DNA of 64,000 nucleotides from Sycobia sp. Sy_11. Its lineage: Eukaryota > Arthropoda > Insecta > Hymenoptera > Epichrysomallidae. A program made the position numbers and the translations under genes. The notes below the pieces were generated by a model. That model searched no databases and was not told the DNA's origin. It saw only the letters and a program-made list of their open reading frames with translations. Every line of letters starts with the position of its first letter. The stretch's first letter is position 1. This document shows, in pieces, positions 1-11,387 of the stretch. The stretch lies in assembly GCA_018907035.1 (NCBI GenBank), contig JACCIC010000004.1, forward strand, positions 5,842,001 to 5,906,000. Direction: 5' to 3'.

Positions 1-620
1 AACTCCCTCTCGTTCCTCATCCTCCAACCCCCCTCCCCCCCTCTTCCCCCGCGCCCTCCTCTTCCACGTCGATTGGCGGCCGCGCCGCCCACACGTACCC
101 CTCCCCCTCTCGCCCTCCGCCGCTATTATAATATTTACCGAGCGAGGGAGTATAATATTTAGGAAATAGGGGGGGGGGGCCACGGGCGGGTGGGAAGGCG
201 CGCCCGGTATGATTGCTTATTTGCTTGAGGGCCAATTATGACGACGTGAGGCTCGCGTATAATACAATATATAGACGTATTCGTCTAGCTTTGTGTTATA
301 GGCATGTGTGAAGAACGCACGTGCGTGTATTCGTGAGTACATAGTTGGGCCAACGCGGGGGAAGAGGCGGTAACGACTATATATATATATATACATTCGC
401 ACGCCGAAGGAAGCCGATCAAGTGCAGCGCACGCACGCCGAGAAAAAGAACGCTTTATTATCGGCGCGGCACTAAGAGCAGTAAGAGTACGGCGCTATAC
501 GACGATCGCTGCAGATATGAAATTAATTTTTTCCGCCCCCCCCCCACCTTGTTTTTTTATCCCAAAGGTTTCAGAAAAGCACGGGCGAATAATAAATCTC
601 TTATATCTCGTTAATGAATA
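1..620. other. GC-rich block, no gene recognised
   Basis: C-rich and G-rich runs with many CpG dinucleotides dominate the first 240 bases, followed by a mixed stretch with a short AT repeat near 380. Open frames here are low-complexity (Arg/Pro/Gly rich) and match no family I know. The contrast with the AT-rich DNA to the right suggests a promoter or 5' untranslated region of a gene outside the window, but nothing in the sequence proves it. Confidence 0.4.
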
Positions 621-2290
621 ATTCATTATTGCCATGCGTTATTTAAAAAATTCTTTTGTGCGTGTGTGCATCGTGTATAGAATAATAGTGGGGAGGAATA
701 AAAGGAATTCTTTTTTTTTTTTTAACGATATAATACTTCTATCGTGCTTTAAAGACTTTCAGAAATTCTCGATTGTTATCAAATGACATACTTACTATAT
801 GTGAAATCTCGTAATTGCGACCGGGCACGGTTTCGATGTCTTTTTCTATAAAAACGAGAACCGACCATGAATTCTTGGACGGTACTTTAGCTTGCTGAAC
901 GTGTATTTTTTTGGCTGCACTTTCCGAGGAAGGATGCTAGTTATGAATATTTCATTAGAAAGTTTTTTGCACAAATTAGTACATTGGGAGTACAATTCGG
1001 GCAGTTTTAACAAAAGCATTATTCATCATTTTCGCGTAACACTGCTCTCTGTAAATCTGAATTTAAATTGTGGTTAAATTAATTTATAAACGAATAGTGA
1101 TAGTTGACTTTTATTCTACATATATCAGATTATAAATTCATTTTTCATTCAGAAGAATCGTTGTGAATCAAGGAGCAATTCTGCGTAAGTTTTAATTTAA
1201 AAAGAACATTAAATTGGTGAAATTAACTAATGAACAAATACAAAGTATGTTTTTCCCTCTTTTACAGGATGAAAGGTACAACTTCTTCCGCCTGCGATGT
1301 AGAAAACTTCTCTATTGCCCCCATATTTTTATGAATTTTTCAGTAATATTTTTTCAATCAATTCGCGTAATATTTAAATAATCACATTTTGCTTGTTCTC
1401 TGCTTATTATAATTTTATATCAAGCGCACACTCGTTCGTGTATCTATTACATTCGTCTGCTTATTATACATTTATTAAAACTTTTAGAAAAATCCACATG
1501 GTGTGCCAGATTGGTACGAGATAGTGTAAAAATGAACTCGGCTATTTATCAAGCTGCATTTCCTTTAAACTGTTCATTTATTAATGTTTTTCAGAATTTT
1601 CGATATATATCTTATGTAAACTATACATCCTGTTATTTATACGAACATACGTTTAAAATGAACATTAGTCGTTTGTTTTAATCGACCATTGCTCTAAGCT
1701 GTAATTGCGTTGTATAGTTTATTTTCTGTTTAAGTATTTCGGAATATTTTAGAAAAACATTTTGTATAAATATTGATTTTTGTTTTGCTTTGCCAAGATT
1801 TAGAATATAATCACATATATTATATTAGGTTTCCCTTATTCGTCACAGTCAAAACGTCAGACTATTTCGTTGATCTGATTTTTCATTTCGTTATTTCATA
1901 TTTTTTATATCGATATCTTTCGGGATTTCGAAAAATTTATATAAACTTTTTATGTGATCAGTAGAAACTAGTACATTTATGTTTGTAACCGTGATCTTGA
2001 TAAAACTCTGCATTATATTACTATATTTTTGGATGCAGCTACGTTTTCGTATTGGTTCTTGAGTTTATTATTTATTATTTGAGTAATAAAAAGCAACGAC
2101 GGAGACCTCGACGAAATTTCTCAGTTATTGCACAATATATTATATAGAAATGTTTTTGCAGCTCACTGACTGAAAATCTAGGGCTGCACGATTGTTAGTT
2201 ATTAGCAACAGTTCGAGCGTAGTGGTCACTACCGTACGACATTAATTGATAGAACATAACGATTACGTTTTATTCTACTCTATAGCACAT
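621..2290. other. AT-rich intergenic or intronic DNA, nothing recognised
   Basis: Only short, composition-driven open frames are present. I see no conserved coding motif, no repeat shared with other parts of the window and no clear terminal inverted repeat. Confidence 0.5.
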
Positions 2291-2299
2291 CGATTTCTA

Positions 2300-2873
2300 C
2301 CGTACGAACACGAAACTCGCCGCGGAAGTCGTCCAGAAACATCTGGGCATCGGTTTCAACCCTGCTTTGCCATTTGGATTTAGAGGAGCTGTATAAAAGT
2401 AACACGCATTTCGTCACTTTTTACGTATATAAACATACATCGTACACTAATGGCACAGTTGAGGGTGTAAAATCTCCCCCCCCCCTCCCGCCCCTGTGTC
2501 ATTCGCGCGCATAACCTCGATCGCCGCGCGTTTAAAAACGCGGTCGAGCGTTAAAAGGCGGGTTATGTATATAATATGTAAAAGCGGAAGGATCAGATCC
2601 GGATTCCGGACTTTGCTCATATGAATGTCGGAAACTGGTGGGGGGGGGGAGAGGGGGCAGGTTCGATTAAGGGCCTCCCGAAGCCCGAGCGCGACGCGTA
2701 TCCGGAATCGCGACCGGCTTAGCTTTCGCCGGATCCACGCAATGTATAATGTAACTTCGGGTGCGCACGTGCACGGCGAGGACATTCGCTTCATTAATTT
2801 TGCTTCCCTCTTTACCGCGTACGCGGTCGAGAGATCTCGTTGGCCGTGTTACGCTGGCGGACTCCTATAAATA

Positions 2874-2875
<2 letters not shown>
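2300..2875. other. GC-rich block before an AT microsatellite
   Basis: A CpG-containing block with C- and G-homopolymers, ending abruptly at the AT repeat at 2879. Overlapping open frames exist on both strands, as expected from base composition. No protein family is recognisable. Possible promoter or untranslated exon, weakly supported. Confidence 0.35.

Positions 2876-2878
<3 letters not shown>

Positions 2879-2926
<48 letters not shown>
2879..2926. repeat. (AT)n microsatellite
   Basis: About 24 perfect TA units directly following a GC-rich block. Confidence 0.97.
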
Positions 2927-2930
<4 letters not shown>

Positions 2931-5150
2931 ACAAAAGTTCAGTTCTGATAATATAACTTATTCAAGCTAAAGTTGGTGAAATTCGAAATTCGAGCAGGTC
3001 AAAGTCGAGTGCAAAAGGTCGCGTGTATATGGAATTGGCGTTGGTCGCTCACTGGCCGACGAACATTAATGACACGTGCGTAGCGCAAAAACTCTTTGTA
3101 ACTTTTCGAAGTAGCTGCAATCTTTGTATACCAATTCCCGCCCCCCCCCCTATGACGGGACGGCGCGCACCAGTCCGAGACTGCGAACATTTTTATTACG
3201 TTCGTTTTTAAACTATAATAATTCTTTGAAGACATACTCACTTCTTAATTGAAATGATTGGAGTATATAGTCGATTCTAAGTTCGTAATTCAGGCTTATC
3301 ATGATTAATAAGAATATGTGAATATTTATATACATATGTGTGTGTGTGAAAATTTTTTAAATTAAAGACCAATTCTTATAACACTGATTTTAATTTTCTT
3401 TCTAGTTTAACAGAAATTACATTGATTTTTGTTACGAAAAACCTTTTTTTAAAAAAATAACATGTCACATTAATAAAAAGCAGCTTTTTCGACCCGCGGC
3501 ATTTTAGAAATATTCGAAGTATATTAATTGAAATTGTAAATAGAATCTGGTAATCAATGGATTTGAAATTTTAGGAATGTCATTACTCTTATAAATCAAT
3601 TTAACAATGTGTACAACATAAAATATTTAATTTAAATCCATCAATTTTAAGTGAAGATTTATTATAAAAAAATTACTTACAATTATTCCTTTCCGGCGCT
3701 TTTATATGCAATTGGATATAGTTAAGAATTAAACAAAAAAGATAGTATTTCAAAACGGTGCCTTTGTTGTTTAACAGTTGCAATATCGTGAGATACGCGC
3801 AGAAATCGCGTAAAAACGTCTTAAAAAAAATTTCTTAGCTCTTGTATAAAGAACGAGGAATGAGATAAAGTGTCCAATACTCGAACACTGACGAAAAATT
3901 AAAATGATTATCGATATACGAATGCTGTAAATTATAAAATAGTGAGAAATCTTATTTAGAGGTGATTTATATACTAACAGATTGAAAATTGAAACTGTTT
4001 TGAAACATGTACGCTTCATTGATAATATTCAAACTACTCGTACATTATAACCATCATGAAATTAATATCACCATACCGGACATATAGCAACCATAAATGA
4101 AGTCGCTAATATATCATAATCCATAAAAATCCGTTTACTTTTTTCATGATCACAATCGTTATTTACTTGAAAACTGGATATCCGGTTATACGTTGCATTC
4201 GTCCTTGGACGAGTTTAGCCATTTGTGTCCGAGAGTTAAAATAAAATCCCTTTCATTTGCTGTACCCACCCTATTCGGGCATATGCTTGCGAATATTAAT
4301 TTTTTCTGGATTGTGTAATGGATCGATTTCAGAAAATTATATACAAGCAAGCTATTTTTTTCCTTTCATTTTCACGAATAACTCATGCGTTTACTTGTTT
4401 ATTACGAAAATTAATTTTAAGTTCAGATTGCAGTTTTTTATAATTCTAGGGCTAGATAATAAATATTACGCAGATAAAAAATCTGTCCCAGTATAGGGGG
4501 AAAAGGCAAAAGTCCTGTCTGTGTACTAGGACAAGGAAATTGTTTATAATGTAATCTAATTTTTGTTTAAGACAATGTAAATATATGTATTCGTGACGTT
4601 AAAAATAGTACAATTAAAAAAAAAAACAAAACAAAACAAAATAACCGTAAAGAAAGTGAGGTTTATAAACATTATCTTTCTAAAAGCGTCCGAGAACTAC
4701 GAGCTACTGTAGCTACTTTACCTTACTCTTCATTCAGCAAGAATTGCCAAACATTTTTTATATATTTGGCAAAATAAAAAACAAAAATATAAATGAAATA
4801 AAAATTGCTTGGTCGAATTAAGAACGATGTTTTTATTATTCAAAGATTCAAATAAAGTTGGTATATACTATTTTAAGATCATGTAGCTAAAGAGGGCGTT
4901 TGGAACCTGTGGAAGACTGCATATCAATAAAAAATTATTGGCTCATGGAACTATTTGGACTACGAAAATGCGTAAAACATAATATAACTTTTTTAATGAA
5001 ATCTAAAACTTTTGTTTAAAATATTGTCTTCTAAAAAATTACTGCTATTAAATATGTTATTTATAAATTAAATTTAATCTCATTAGTACAATCTTAAAAG
5101 AAAAATTTATATTTATATGACGTTTTTATACAGCGACTTTACATAAAGTC
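2927..5150. other. AT-rich DNA, nothing recognised
   Basis: No coding signal is recognisable. A C-homopolymer occurs near 3140 and an A-rich run near 4615. Short frames on both strands lack family motifs. Confidence 0.5.
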
Positions 5151-5504
5151 TTTCCCAACGCCCGCCTCTCCAATTTCTACAGCTCAACGGATATTCGCGC
5201 ACGCGGAAGTCTTGAAGCGTTTGAAGTCGAACTTCAGTGTAGATTTCGAATTGAATCGCGTTTAACCCCCCCTCCCTCGTCCCGGTAACGACGAACTTCC
5301 GTACCGGCCGATACTGCGGGATCTGCGCGCATCCCGCCAGACTAAACCCTGTAATTCTTTAACGATGGCCGCCGCCGCCGCCGCAGCCGCAAGCCGGATC
5401 ATCCATCAGGCGAATCTCGCTCGGCGTTTCCCGAAAAAAATAGCGCGTGCATCTCCACTTTCTTTCTCCTTTTTCGAAATCTCGCCTCTCGTATCCTTAT
5501 TTTT

Positions 5505-5506
<2 letters not shown>

Positions 5507-5567
<61 letters not shown>
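5507..5567. repeat. (AT)n microsatellite
   Basis: Roughly 30 perfect AT units inside a GC-rich region. Confidence 0.97.
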
Positions 5568-5572
<5 letters not shown>

Positions 5573-5721
5573 CGAAGCGTCTGTTTTAGTTAGTCCCGTG
5601 TGAGAGGGCGATGCACCATGTTTCGATGCCGCCAAAAACGCGCGAAACTATTTGAACGAGAAGGGGGGGGGGGGCTCGCGTTCAGGGAAAGGTGGTGTTT
5701 AGGCGCATCGGGCTCGTATGT

Positions 5722-5738
5722 ACACACACACACACATA

Positions 5739-5786
<48 letters not shown>
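5722..5786. repeat. compound (CA)n-(TA)n microsatellite
   Basis: A short CA tract (about 5722-5736) followed by a long TA tract (about 5740-5786) and another short CA tract. Confidence 0.95.
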
Positions 5787-5794
<8 letters not shown>

Positions 5795-6230
5795 TGCGTC
5801 CTTAGAAGTTTCCCTTCCCCTCCCAAAAATCGCGTAATTTCATCTCGAATTAAACGGGGTGCATCGCACACCCGCGCACGCTTTAACTTTTAAGTGGATA
5901 ATTGACCGAGGGGTTGAAGAAGCCGCGGCGGAAGGGACGATCGAGAACGGGGGTCGAGTTCTTCGGCGATGCGCGCACCGTGCGCTCATGTGTGTGTGTG
6001 TGTGTGCGCGCGCGCCCGGTAGAACGCTCGATTTCTATTGCCGGAGTGCGCGCGTGCGATTCGACGGTTGGGATGGGGACAGAGGGGGTGGTCGGAGCAC
6101 GCCAAACGTGTAATTTAAATCTTCTTGCCGCGGGCGCGTGTATTCGCTTCGTGCACGAACGCTAACTCTGCGCGAGCGCTACCCGTGGCAGTCTGACCAA
6201 CTCGACGCTGCGCAAATTACATTGTCAGAA

Positions 6231-7789
6231 CCGGGCTTTATAGCAAAAACATTAATAAATTATATATTCGTTCGAAAAAATTTCATATAAATATACCATT
6301 AGCTGTATAATGAATTAATTTACAGGTATTTGATTGTCGTTACAATTATATTACTTTATAATAAACTTTCGTTTGCAACATTTACATTGTCGTTCACTAT
6401 CATAATTAATTTCAATAAGGTGAGTCTGACTAATATTATAATTGCAATATATTTGCACGTATAATTAATGTATACGCACACGCACACGCACACACACCGA
6501 ATTTATATAATAATTATAATATATAATGTATTTGTAACAATCAAATTTTGTCCTTATTTAAGGACATTCACTGTAATTTCGAAACTTTTGATTTTATGCC
6601 GTTATTACAAATAATATTTACAAATAATTATATTTATTTATAAATATTGTAAGACCAATATAAATATTTATTGATGAAGTGTATGACAATCAATGTAAAT
6701 AAGTATTTGACATATATATTCATATTGGTATATACACAAATTAATTTAATAATATATATTCTTGTAGTAAATAATATGAATAAAGTTTTTTCTCTGTATA
6801 ATATACACTTCTTGAATTCTTCATAATTTTTTTAAATATAAATATATTAGAAATTTCGTGAGTGATAACTGCAGAAACAGTCTTGAAAACTATATCTATT
6901 CTTGATCAGCTGATGTATCAAAACATGCAAGGAAAGTATTATGATTTTATATAAATTTATATTTGTATAAAACATCAATTTCAATGGGCAGTTGTATTTC
7001 TATCTATTAATATGATATAAAGAGTCCACTGAAAAAAACTATACTTACCATCCGAACCTTGGGTACATATTGGCAAGTGAAACTATTGTCAACCTTGAAT
7101 AATAATAATCAATAATAATAAATAATAAATAATCATTAATAATAAAAATTAATAATAATAATAATTATCAACCTTAAGGGTACCTATTATCATCCGCATC
7201 TACAAGGACACTACTACATCAAAGCAAAAATGGCAGTCGTGGACGTTGAAATAGTACAGAGTGTTGATAAAGTTAATTGTTTTTTTTTAAATTAAAATAT
7301 AGGTTTTTATACTTAAAATAATTCTTGAAATATTACATTATATTTTATCGTCCCATGGATTATTAAAAAAAAACAGAATAAATGTGATATAATTGTTTGC
7401 TAAAATGTCTACAGCAATCAATTCTTATAAAAAACCCTTTCGATAATGTGGAGATAATTCCAGGACGCTTTTTGCAATATTATCTCTGCGATAACACTTC
7501 GTATGCTTCACTTTGATGTATTTCTAAATCATTTTAAATATAAAAACAATGTTGATGATGAATATTGTAATTAAATAGTTTCAACGGAAATTGATTCTTT
7601 ATCACCAGATCCATACAGCAGAATCATGAAAATCATAGTTTCTCGAATTCATCTCGGAAAATAAGAAAATTCATAAAAAATACTTTAAAGAAAAATTGTA
7701 AATCTCATCCAAGCATATTACTGGGAACAAATATACATAAGATTTTATTTATAACTTTTGAAATCTTTTAAAATCTATTTATTCTTCTA
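6231..7789. other. AT-rich DNA with degraded repeats
   Basis: No gene seen. An (AAT)n-like stretch lies at about 7098-7165. A segment near 6648-6685 resembles the right end of the MITE family found at 54.4 kb (the motif TGTAAGACC followed by AATATTTATT). Confidence 0.45.
7187..7560. repeat. dispersed repeat, copy 1 (second copy near 16.7-17.26 kb)
   Basis: Shares an ordered series of short matches with about 16700-17260. These include the words ACAGAATAAATGTGATATAA, CCCTTTCGATRATGTG and a shared TTTTTGCA-like motif, at similar relative spacing. This points to an old dispersed element. No coding capacity was recognised in either copy. Confidence 0.5.
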
Positions 7790-8740
7790 TATCTAATTCA
7801 TCTCCCTCAAAATAATCCTCCCCCGATGCAATGAAACTATGCCAACGCTTTTTCCAATTTTCCAAACATTTTTATACACTCGTATTCCAGAATGATCATC
7901 AGTTCCTTCTTCGATTTGGCTTTTATTTCTTCAGTCGAATCAAAACCGTGTTCCCGAAGTGGTCCTTTGAGTTTGCTGAACAGTCAGAACTCACACGATG
8001 CTAAATTAAGCGAGTACGGTGGTTGCAGAACGCAAGTGAAATTTTTTACTATTTTTTTACTTCACGCAAAAGACGCGTAAACAAAAATAATATTCTTTGT
8101 TAAGCGGATGGAAGGAATTCGTAATGCTCTACACCACGATAATTGAAGAAAACAGTGAGCATAATCTTGATTTTTGAGCGACTTTGGCGTGGTTTTTTCG
8201 GTCTCCGCTCTCCTTTGGTACGATATTCGCTCGATTAATCGATTGTTTCTGGATCGTAAGCGTAGACCCAAGTCTTATCTCGAGTTATTATGCATTCCAT
8301 CTTGTCCTGATAGTCCGAAAGCATCGTTTCGCAGACCTCCATGCAACGCTGTGTTTCCAAAAATTGAGTGTTTTTGGCGACAATCAAGATTTCACTCTTT
8401 TCAGGCATAAAATGTTTTTCAAAATGGCGTTGACTGACCCCTTTGGCATTCCAACAATATCAGCAAACGTACTAGTAGTCAATCGACGATTTTGCAGAAC
8501 CAATTCTTTGATTTTCTCGACGTGTAGCCCATCAGTAGATGTTCTTGGTCGTCTTTAGTCTCGTTCATCTTCAACGCGTTCCCGACCTTCTTTGAACAAT
8601 TTGTGCCAATCAAAAACACTTGCTCTTGACATTGACTTCTCGCCAAAGGTCTTCTGCAACATTCTGAACGTTTCGGCGGCCGATATTTCATTTCGCGCAC
8701 AAAATTTATTGCTACTTCTTTGTTGAATAATTTCAGACAT
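7790..8740 (-). pseudogene. decayed mariner-type transposase
   Basis: The minus strand carries a mariner (Tc1/mariner superfamily) transposase in broken frames. The N-terminal helix-turn-helix segment starts at the ATG at 8738-8740 and holds the typical run from an FCxRNEISA-like motif to an SRxxVFxWHKLFKEGRE-like motif. Further left is a stretch with the first catalytic-domain signature (FFxYRGxxxxEFLP-like) and then a C-terminal LREHGFDSTEEIK-like segment. Several stops and frameshifts intervene. The second catalytic block with the HDNAPAH-type motif is missing, so the copy has an internal deletion and cannot be active. Terminal inverted repeats could not be delimited. Confidence 0.85.
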
Positions 8741-8899
8741 TATAAAAACCGAAGAGACAACTTTTCTTTGTTCATAAAACACAAGCGTAACCATATGAGA
8801 AATAAAGATAATTGCGTGAAATTTGGCACAGATAACTCTGACAGTATCTACCATCTTAAAAATAAAAACATTTGTCCTAATCTATAAACCCGGGAAGTT

Positions 8900-10100
8900 T
8901 GAATTGAAAAGTCCTACTCATATTTGTACACAGTAGTATCTTTCTCGTTCTTTGTATTTTTTCTATGCAAGACATATAGTTCTGGAGAATTATTGAACCA
9001 CTCCATATCTTGCAAGTCCCCCTGGCATCGCTGGTAGTGTTGGCCAAATTCTCTTGATGCTTATAGAAAAAATTGCATAAAACATAAAAGTTGTATTTGA
9101 AACGAATCTAAAATATTTGCATAAAATATATTTCTGAAAAAATTTTGCATTTTTTTAATAATATTTTTTGAAATCAGTTCGAAAAAAGCATCATTTTTAT
9201 GGTTTTCTGCATAAAAATTAAACTTCCGCCAAAAGCTACTACACTTCGTAATTATTATTTTAAAAATCGGTGTAGAAATTTTCACGAAAATTAGGAGTGG
9301 ATGCTTTTAAAAATCCTACTGAAAATACATTTTTGTTATAATTATTTCGTTATTATCATAATATTCAATATTATAATCAATGCTTGTATTAATGTGAATA
9401 TGAAGAGAAACATAATTAGTAAATTTATATCAATGCAAGTAGTGTTTTTTTTTTTAAGGAAAATTTTATTTTAAAACGAATGCACACTATATTTTACAAT
9501 AAATTGTGGACTTTCTGGCGGTATAATGAAAATTTGTAATGATTTTCAACTCAGAAATGTTTCTAGCTCTATAACAGTATACATTTTCAAACATTCGCTT
9601 TCGCAAACAGATTATGCAAAATTACAAATAATCTCCGAAGTGGTTTATCGTGTGCGCGAATGCAAAGCGACCTAATCAACTCTGGCGCTGTTACTTTTAA
9701 TCTTATTTTTTTGTTTCGTAATTTACATATTTACAAGGTTTGATTGAACGACATTTACTAGTGCTGATTTATTCAATTACTAGCGAGCTATTATGTATAA
9801 TATTTCGTTTTTGCTATACAGTACATCATGTACAGAATCTGATAAGTAATTGAAGGTTTTATTTTTCGCGAAGTTTAATAACATCGTGCTTTAAAAAATC
9901 GAAATATGTCAAATTAGAATGAACCTAGTAGTTTGAAAGGTTGTAAGATGAGTTTTCGTAAAATATTTACAGCAGCAAATGTCCTTACTGCATATAAGTA
10001 AGCGAAAATTGATCGCCTTGTAAAATATTCGATTACATCTATATACCATATGTATATATATATAAACATGTACGCGATCGGCGTACAGACATACATTTAT
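8900..10100. other. AT-rich DNA, nothing recognised
   Basis: Lies between the mariner remnant and the 3' end of the Mdm2-type gene. The stretch just downstream of the stop codon at 10104 (lower coordinates, minus strand) should hold the gene's 3' untranslated region. No other feature recognised. Confidence 0.45.
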
Positions 10101-10103
10101 ATA

Positions 10104-10457
10104 TTAACCGTAAAATGCCTTGAGCACCTGGGTGACTTTCCGGTTGCAGATCGGGCAGCGATTATTGTTGGTCGTGCATACCTTCACGGCGCAGCGATAG
10201 CAGCAGCATATGTGCATGTTCTTGCCGTGCATGAAAGCCCCGTTCTTCGGCTGAACCGTGCAAATGACGCACATGCTGTCCGGGCCCTGGGCCTGCTGCC
10301 AATTCCCGTGATCGGCCCCCGGATTCGGGCCCGCGGGCGCGGCCTTCTCGTCCCTCGGCAGCCGGAGATTGCGCGGGTGGGCGGCCCGCGGCGACGGGCC
10401 GTCGGTAGCGATCGAATCGGCGACGGCCGCGGCTTCGTCATTTGATCCGCCTCTGTC
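10104..10457 (-). CDS. Mdm2: Mdm2 last exon: C-terminal RING
   Basis: The acceptor AG lies at 10458-10459 and the stop codon at 10104-10106. The exon encodes 117 residues: a Pro/Ala/Arg-rich linker, then the RING. It shows CVIC, a PKNG segment, the HGK...H pair of histidines, a CxxC pair (in CCCYRC), and CPIC. This is the C2H2C4 ligand order specific to Mdm2/Mdm4 rather than a standard C3HC4 RING. The protein ends a few residues later with an aromatic FY pair, matching the functional C-terminal tail of the family. The exon is much more GC-rich than the surrounding introns. Confidence 0.92.
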   Translation of the reverse strand, partial: DRGGSNDEAAAVADSIATDGPSPRAAHPRNLRLPRDEKAAPAGPNPGADHGNWQQAQGPDSMCVICTVQPKNGAFMHGKNMHICCCYRCAVKVCTTNNNRCPICNRKVTQVLKAFYG

Positions 10458-11337
10458 CTGTTTTGGGCGGCGAGGGGTGGCGAATGATTAGTAAATTTAA
10501 CGAACCGAAGAACAGGCTGTGCGTGGACGCGTGCGCGAGGAAATCCGGGGAAGTTTTAACTTTGGCGGGAATACGCGCGATTCATATATGAAAAGGTGCA
10601 TTGACGTTTAAAATTTTCTAATTTTTGTATCTTTGTCAAATTATATTTTGTTGCGGCACTCCTTTATCGTCATTCTGTAACTACAGCGCGGAAATTTTTC
10701 ATTTTATCTGTTATCGGGCAAATATTTTCTTGTTTTGTTGCAATTAAATTATTTTCTTAAATTGAGAAAGACCCTTCCTCAATGATTATTAATATTGAAA
10801 GCATTTTCTTAAATGAAGGAAGTATTTACTTGATACAGTAAGAAGAGTATAGTTAAATCACACCAGGTTCTTTAAAGTCTGGTGAATATTTTCTTAATTC
10901 AAGAAAATGATTCGCTTGCTACAAAATAAGAAAAAATTTACTCGATATCAAAAAATTTTTTTTCAGTATAGGTATACGTGAAATTTGCAAATTCTAATCA
11001 TTAGCTAAAATCAACCGATTTTGTTGAAAACTTGTATACATTATATTGATTTATGTTTTTTGTTTATTTGTTGAAAATTTATTTTCAAAAGTACAAAAAA
11101 TTTCAAAAAATACTTCAAACCGAAGTTGTAGAATTCTTATCAAAACACGTCTTTTTTATTTTTGCCTTTTTTCGGTACAACCGATATTTCTCGAGAAACG
11201 TCTATTGACTTGTATTAAGTATAGAAACAGTATAAGACGAATAACACGTAAACTAATTAGCGTGAGTTTTGATATTTTTTTGTGGTTCGGCTATTGAAAA
11301 CAAATTATAACGTCGTTAATTTATTGTGACTTTTCTA

Positions 11338-11387
<50 letters not shown>

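Larger units (their letters stand above)
5151..6230. other. GC-rich region with two AT repeats and a GCC run; possible promoter or 5' exon
   Basis: CpG-rich segments alternate with two long AT microsatellites. A (GCC)n run at about 5366-5390 could encode a poly-alanine stretch following an ATG, but the frame runs into the AT repeat and yields alternating Ile/Tyr, so it is not credible as a protein. (TG)n and alternating CG tracts lie at about 5990-6013. The composition resembles insect CpG-containing promoters. Confidence 0.35.

Noticed and set aside
5365..5893. Poly-Ala and Ile/Tyr-repeat open frames
   Set aside because: They are translations of GCC and AT microsatellites; no conserved domain.
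10050..10445. 131-codon plus-strand open frame
   Set aside because: It is the antisense shadow of the GC-rich Mdm2 RING exon; the minus-strand frame carries the RING ligands and a proper stop.
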